Assembly (NCBI GenBank): GCA_019637585.1
Contig: JAHBVL010000001.1
Coordinates: 310,001 to 374,000 of the forward strand
Source of the DNA: Thermomicrobiales bacterium
Lineage (GTDB): Bacteria > Chloroflexota > Chloroflexia > Thermomicrobiales > UBA6265
Direction: 5' to 3'
Length of the DNA: 64,000 bases
Shown here: positions 59,699 through 64,000 of the stretch, one piece after another
How the letters are laid out: every line of letters starts with the position of its first letter
How positions within the stretch are numbered: position 1 is the stretch's first letter
Notes under the pieces: model-generated
Databases searched by the model: none
What the model was told of the DNA's origin: nothing
What the model saw: only the letters and a program-made list of their open reading frames with translations
Program-made: the position numbers and the translations under genes

Positions 59699-60895
59699 AT
59701 GTCCCTGACCGGACGTCTCAGCTTCGGATTGCACCGCAATGCCGCCCTGCTCTTCTGGGCGATGTTCTTCTCATCGGCGGCGTATGGTACGTCCGAACGA
59801 TTCAAGACCCTGTACATCGAATCGCTCGGCGCCACACCCGCGCTGGTCGGTTTGCTGCTCGGTGTTGGCGAGGCGATCCGGCTGATTTTCCTGATTGCCT
59901 CCGGGCCATTGAGCGACCGGCTTTCGCCGCGTTTGCTGATCGGCACCCGCTGGCTCACCGCATTCAATGCTCTCTTCTTTCTCTTCGCCACGCACTGGGG
60001 GATGCTGATTCCGGCATTCATCGCGCAGGCAGGCGCCAACCTGGCCTGGCCCTCCGTTTCCCGGGTTATCGACGAGTCGGGGGATGCGGCATCCCGTGGC
60101 CGGCGCTTTCTCCTCATCTACACCATCGGTCCTGGCGCCGCGCTGCTGGGCGCACCGTTGCTGGGGGCGGTGCTGGTCGAGGAGTTCGGACTGCGTTCGG
60201 TGTTCGTGGTTCTCCTGGTCGTTCTCATCATCTCCTGCTACTTCTTTTCATCGGTCCAACCGGCTCCCCTGGTCAAGCACGCCACCAGTGCGGGCTATCG
60301 CGAAGTGCTCCGCTACCGGCCGACGAGCGCGCTTTGCCTGCTCTCCCTTGCCTCGATGTTCGTTGCCTATCTGGGATTGACGCTCATCCCCAACTTTCTG
60401 CACAACGAGCGGGATATCTCCTTCGGGTTGATCGGGGCGTTTGGCTCGCTGGTGGCGATCGGCAATATCGGGGCGGGCATGGCGCTGACCAAGGGAACCT
60501 GGACCAGCCGCTCGCTGAATGGCTCTCTTCTGACGATGCTCTTCTATCCGGTCGCCTTCATCCTGATGCTCGACAGCCGCCATGTCGCGCTGGTAGGTCT
60601 GGCCTATCTCTTCATCGGCATCGCCACCGTGTCGCAGCAGGCCTTCTATGGCCCGCTTGGCGAGGTGACGCCCGCTCACCTGCGGACCCGGAGCTTCGCC
60701 ACGTTCGAGGTGTCCAACGGACTGGCGTTGACCCTGGCGGGGTTTGCGGCGGGCATCCTCTACGCCGTCGCGCCGTCCGTTCCTCTCTGGGTTGCGCTGG
60801 TTGGCTACACCGGCGTTATCGCCGCCACCGTCTGGCTTCGCCGCCAGCTGCCTCTCTGGAGCGCCCGAGCAATGGCGGAAGCTGCAACAGTCTGA
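59699..60895 (+). CDS. MFS transporter
   Basis: A 398-residue permease with 12 hydrophobic helices. The first has LLFWAMFFSSAAYG, and loop 2-3 has SGPLSDRLSPRLLIG. The central loop and GPLGEVTPAHLRTRSFATFEV in the second half are usual for drug or metabolite exporters. The substrate is unknown. It starts 118 bases after the lipase. No regulator is nearby. Confidence 0.88.
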   Translation: MSLTGRLSFGLHRNAALLFWAMFFSSAAYGTSERFKTLYIESLGATPALVGLLLGVGEAIRLIFLIASGPLSDRLSPRLLIGTRWLTAFNALFFLFATHWGMLIPAFIAQAGANLAWPSVSRVIDESGDAASRGRRFLLIYTIGPGAALLGAPLLGAVLVEEFGLRSVFVVLLVVLIISCYFFSSVQPAPLVKHATSAGYREVLRYRPTSALCLLSLASMFVAYLGLTLIPNFLHNERDISFGLIGAFGSLVAIGNIGAGMALTKGTWTSRSLNGSLLTMLFYPVAFILMLDSRHVALVGLAYLFIGIATVSQQAFYGPLGEVTPAHLRTRSFATFEVSNGLALTLAGFAAGILYAVAPSVPLWVALVGYTGVIAATVWLRRQLPLWSARAMAEAATV

Positions 60896-61007
60896 GGCGT
60901 TTCCCTTCCCATTTTGCTCTTGGCCGGCCGGTTCAATGCTAGGATGGCTGGCACGTTCCGTGCTTAACCCCGATCCAGTGTTGGCTGACGAGAAAGGCAA
61001 GAAAACC

Positions 61008-61337
61008 GTGGACAGTCTCAAGGAAAAATTCGAGGAACTGAAGGGCAAGGTCGATGTCGACGACATTCGGTCCAAGTTCGACGAATGGGTGAGCAAGGCC
61101 ACCGATGAAGCGGGCAATCTCACCGAGGAGGCCAAGTCGCAGCTGGGCGAACTACAGGACAAGCTGCAGACGCAGGTCGACGACCTGAAAGCCAAAGTCG
61201 ATTCGTCGACCGACGACGCCAAAGCCGAGGCCGAAGCGAAACTCGGAAAAGCGCAGGCTGATCTGGACAAGGTCAAGGCGAAACTCGACGAAAAGGTAGC
61301 CGGCGTCAAATCCGACGCGGCCGACAGCAAGAGCTGA
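61008..61337 (+). CDS. amphipathic helical repeat protein (apolipoprotein-like)
   Basis: A 109-residue protein with no membrane segment. Nearly all of it is Lys/Glu/Asp/Ala-rich helical sequence in 11-residue-type periodicity: LKEKFEELKGKVDVDDIRSK, LTEEAKSQLGELQDKLQTQV, AKAEAEAKLGKAQADLDKVK. Such proteins bind membranes or act as LEA-like stress protectants. The start is GTG 61008 (GAGAAAGG upstream) or a TTG at 60981. An intrinsic terminator follows at 61360. Confidence 0.75.
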   Translation: MDSLKEKFEELKGKVDVDDIRSKFDEWVSKATDEAGNLTEEAKSQLGELQDKLQTQVDDLKAKVDSSTDDAKAEAEAKLGKAQADLDKVKAKLDEKVAGVKSDAADSKS

Positions 61338-61359
61338 TCTCGAGTCCGAAACCGTGCCG

Positions 61360-61392
61360 CGCGTTCCCTGGTCGCCAGGGAGCGCGTTTTTT
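61360..61392 (+). terminator. strong intrinsic terminator
   Basis: CGCGTTCCCTGG (61360-61371) pairs with CCAGGGAGCGCG (61375-61386), a 12-bp stem with one G-T pair and a 3-base loop, followed by TTTTTT. It ends the amphipathic-helix gene transcript. Confidence 0.9.
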
Positions 61393-61432
61393 GTCTGTTT
61401 CGTCACGGTGAACTGGCTGGTATGCTCACGCC

Positions 61433-64000
61433 ATGGTCACCGAATCCATCAATCCTCAGCAGCTGGCAGCTGTCCGGCATGGCGACGGTCCGGTCCGGAT
61501 CATGGCCGGTGCGGGCACCGGCAAGACATCCACCCTCAAAAACCGGATCGTCCATCTGCTCGAACAGGGAGATGCAACACCATCGCAGATCCTGGCCCTG
61601 ACCTTCACCAACAAAGCCGCGGGAGAGCTGCAGGAGCGGATCTGCGCCGCGGTGGCGGCCCGATTCCCGGCCGGCGAACGAGTGGACGTGGACACCTACC
61701 ACGCGTTCGGCGGCCGCATCGTCAACGAGTTCGGATCGATGCTTGGCTATCCGGCCGATCCGGTCGTGCTCTCCAAAGCGGAGAGCTGGCTCATCCTCTG
61801 GAAGGGACTCGACGAGATCGGGTTCGAGCATATCGAGCTCAACAATCTGCGGGGTGGGTTGGGAGAGAGTCCGCTCAACAGGATTCTCTCGCTCGGCAGC
61901 CGCTTGAGCGACGAGATGCTCACGCTGGACGATCTCGATTCCTGGCTCCTCACGGCGGACAACGACAAGACCGCCAACGACCTGCGCGACTACGCCCGGG
62001 CGCTGCGCTACTACCAGCAGCGCAAACGGGAATTCGGGGCCATCGATTTCGGCGACCAGATCCTCATGGCTTGCGAGCTGCTGGCCCGGGAGGATGTGGC
62101 GGAGGTGATCGGGAACCGGTACCGGTTCGTGATGGTCGATGAGTATCAGGACACCAACTACGCCCAGAGTGTGATGGTTCGGCGGATCACCGGTGGGCGG
62201 CACGCCAATGTCTGCGTTGTCGGCGATCCGAACCAGGCAATCTACGCGTTTCGGGGCGCTGCTCCCGACAATCTCGATCGGTTCGTGGCCACCGACTTCC
62301 CTGGCGCCGCCACCCTGCCCCTGAGCGACAACTACCGCTCGACCCAGGAGATTCTCGATCTGGCAAACAGCATTTGGCAGGGAGAGGAGGACGCTGCCTT
62401 CCGGGGCAACCTCCGGTCGGCCACCAATGCCCGGGGACCGCGGCCCCTGCTGGTGGAAGCCGAGCACCTGAACGATGAGCTGGCGTTCATCGCCCGGACG
62501 ATGCTCGATCTGCACAAAGCAGGACGAGCCTGGAACGAGATCGCGGTCATCGCCCGTAAGGGAAACGCAAAACGGCAGGTTTTCGAAACCCTGCGCCGAT
62601 GGGGTATCCCGGCCGAGATCGTGGGCGGGCAGTCGCTCTACGAAACGCCGGAAGTGCGCGAGATCATCTCCTGGCTGCGGGCCATCGGCGATCCGGGTCA
62701 CGATGTTGCCTTTGCCTGGCTCCTCCTGTCCGAACGCTGTGGCATGGACGAGCAGATGCTCTACGAGATATCCCAGCAGCGGCGGGGCGGCGAATCGCTG
62801 CAGGAAGCGGCTCGTCGCATGGTGGGGGAGGAGACAGCGCCGGCGGAGCTGACCAGCCTCGTTTTCACCCTCTCCCATCTCGTGCAGCGGAGCTACGCCG
62901 GGCTGGAACCCCTGATCGCCGCGATCACCGGTCTGCGGGAAGGAGCAACAGACGCTCTCGAAGCAGAGAATATCGACCGCTTCACGGATGTCGTCTACGA
63001 ATTCGCCAGCAGCCGTCTCGGTTCGCCCGATCTGCAGAATCTGCTGGCGTTCATCGACCTGATGCTCGAAGCGGGACCGGAAGAAGAAGCAGCCACCGAA
63101 TTCGATCCGGGCGAGTCGCGGGGTGTGACGGTCATCACTGCGCATGCGGCCAAGGGATTGCAGTGGCCGGTTGTTTTTGTGCCCTGTGCGAACAGACATG
63201 ACTTCTACAACCGGGGCACAAAGCGCCCGATCGTGCTGCCGCTGGAGTTGTCGCACGCCGAACCGGGGAAACCGGAGCGTTACACCTACTCCCGGGACAA
63301 AAAGGGAAACACCGCCTACAGCAAAGCAATCGAAGCATGGCGAGCGGAGCAGGCCCGAAACGAAGAGTATCGAACCCTCTACGTCGCCCTGACCCGCGCA
63401 GAGTCTGAGTTGTTCGTGTCGTGGGCAAACATGCACCCGGCCCGCCTGGATCCCACCAAAATCCATCCCGCTCTGGAAAACGTGGGCGACCTCGTCCAGC
63501 ACCAGACCGCCCCACCGGCGGCGTCTGTTCGAGCACCGGTGACCCTTGGATCGATCGCGCCGCAGCTTTTGGAGCGACTGGCTCCCTCCCTCTGGCAATC
63601 ATCCAGCCAACGGGAGGAGCTCGCCGCGGTGGCCCGGGAGTTCGATTTGGGCGAGGCGGAGCTGTTCGCCGCTTGGGATCAGTTCGTCGCGGCTCGCGAT
63701 CTGATGGTTCAGCAGCTGGCCGAGTTCGATCTGGCGCCGGAACCGGCCGGGGAGCGACCTGAACAGGATGGGTTGTTTTTCATCTCGTTCAGTCAACTGG
63801 AGAGCTGGAGCCGCTGCCCTCACCTCTACTATCTGCGCTATGTTCGCCGGCTGCCGGGAGAACCAAAGCGCTGGGCCACGCAGTTCGGCTCCGATCTGCA
63901 TGCCGCCATCGCCGCTGAAGCCGAGCGCCGGCTGATTGGGCTGCCCACCACCGCTGACGAGCTGCGGGCGGCGGTCGTTCCTTCGTCTTCGGCCAAACCC
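61433..64000 (+). CDS. UvrD-like helicase fused to PD-(D/E)XK nuclease domain (partial, right edge)
   Basis: The frame is open from ATG 61433 to the window end (856 codons, stop outside). The SF1A helicase motifs are: Q motif INPQQLAAV, Walker [10 protein letters not shown] (K31), motif [12 protein letters not shown], motif [16 protein letters not shown], and [20 protein letters not shown] with [12 protein letters not shown] near the C-terminal helicase half. From about residue 780, [20 protein letters not shown] begins a Cas4/AddB-type nuclease domain, only partly in the window. It is likely an ATP-dependent DNA repair enzyme. Confidence 0.93.
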   Translation, partial: MVTESINPQQLAAVRHGDGPVRIMAGAGTGKTSTLKNRIVHLLEQGDATPSQILALTFTNKAAGELQERICAAVAARFPAGERVDVDTYHAFGGRIVNEFGSMLGYPADPVVLSKAESWLILWKGLDEIGFEHIELNNLRGGLGESPLNRILSLGSRLSDEMLTLDDLDSWLLTADNDKTANDLRDYARALRYYQQRKREFGAIDFGDQILMACELLAREDVAEVIGNRYRFVMVDEYQDTNYAQSVMVRRITGGRHANVCVVGDPNQAIYAFRGAAPDNLDRFVATDFPGAATLPLSDNYRSTQEILDLANSIWQGEEDAAFRGNLRSATNARGPRPLLVEAEHLNDELAFIARTMLDLHKAGRAWNEIAVIARKGNAKRQVFETLRRWGIPAEIVGGQSLYETPEVREIISWLRAIGDPGHDVAFAWLLLSERCGMDEQMLYEISQQRRGGESLQEAARRMVGEETAPAELTSLVFTLSHLVQRSYAGLEPLIAAITGLREGATDALEAENIDRFTDVVYEFASSRLGSPDLQNLLAFIDLMLEAGPEEEAATEFDPGESRGVTVITAHAAKGLQWPVVFVPCANRHDFYNRGTKRPIVLPLELSHAEPGKPERYTYSRDKKGNTAYSKAIEAWRAEQARNEEYRTLYVALTRAESELFVSWANMHPARLDPTKIHPALENVGDLVQHQTAPPAASVRAPVTLGSIAPQLLERLAPSLWQSSSQREELAAVAREFDLGEAELFAAWDQFVAARDLMVQQLAEFDLAPEPAGERPEQDGLFFISFSQLESWSRCPHLYYLRYVRRLPGEPKRWATQFGSDLHAAIAAEAERRLIGLPTTADELRAAVVPSSSAKP

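Noticed and set aside
61403-63598. 731-residue leftward open frame
   Set aside because: It is the antisense of the helicase, which has all SF1 motifs in order on the other strand.
1-64000. tRNA or rRNA genes
   Set aside because: A few GGTTCGAAT-like strings occur inside coding regions, but none sits in a cloverleaf; no rRNA-like sequence was recognised.

Overview
The window is a G+C-rich bacterial chromosome segment. There are no rRNA, tRNA or CRISPR loci that I can recognise. The gene content fits a soil- or sediment-type Chloroflexota, possibly of the Thermomicrobia group. It includes Tat-type secreted proteins, dipeptide ABC transporters, F420/PPOX-type flavoproteins, SHOCT proteins, MalT-like LuxR regulators and sigma factor/PQQ-propeller pairs. 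That assignment is an inference from content, not a measured placement.

Layout. 1-380 holds a repeat element. 379-2888 carries a GNAT acetyltransferase, NhaA and two small proteins. 2942-15393 is a catabolic region: an SDR/TauE pair, a divergent GntR regulator, a dipeptide-type ABC transporter without ATPase genes, and a forward operon of amidohydrolase, penicillin-acylase-type Ntn hydrolase, UxuA-like TIM barrel protein, formamidase-like protein and SDR. Together these suggest uptake and stepwise hydrolysis of an amide-containing organic acid or sugar acid. 15445-30152 is mixed metabolism and transport: two more TauE paralogues, a secreted protein, a YtcJ-type amidohydrolase, a SHOCT membrane protein, a D-2-hydroxyacid dehydrogenase, a J-domain/coiled-coil protein, an N-terminally incomplete LuxR regulator, dipeptidase E, a Dcu transporter and an M20 peptidase.

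30228-37235 looks like a defence or conflict island of visibly lower G+C in part. It has an AbiEi/AbiEii pair, a relic of a UvrD-like helicase with its middle deleted, a tight three-gene cassette led by a TIGR04255-type protein, a C-terminal relic of a restriction-modification protein and a PD-(D/E)XK nuclease-like protein. HicAB (38639-39087) and VapBC (42338-43041) lie further along.

39325-50020 is the most unusual part. Three separate ECF sigma genes each overlap the start of a single-pass membrane protein with an outside PQQ-type beta-propeller. The modules are interleaved with toxin-antitoxin genes, palindrome-rich repeat arrays and two paralogues of a DUF6325-type protein. I propose these as sigma/anti-sigma sensor modules with a non-zinc anti-sigma segment.

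50115-64000 returns to metabolism: SHOCT and cupin proteins, a divergent enolase lacking the usual active-site His and overlapping an APH-type kinase gene, a PPOX protein, a VOC protein, two MFS transporters, DUF305, RpiB, a lipase, an amphipathic-helix protein, and the start of a UvrD helicase/PD-(D/E)XK fusion that runs off the right edge.
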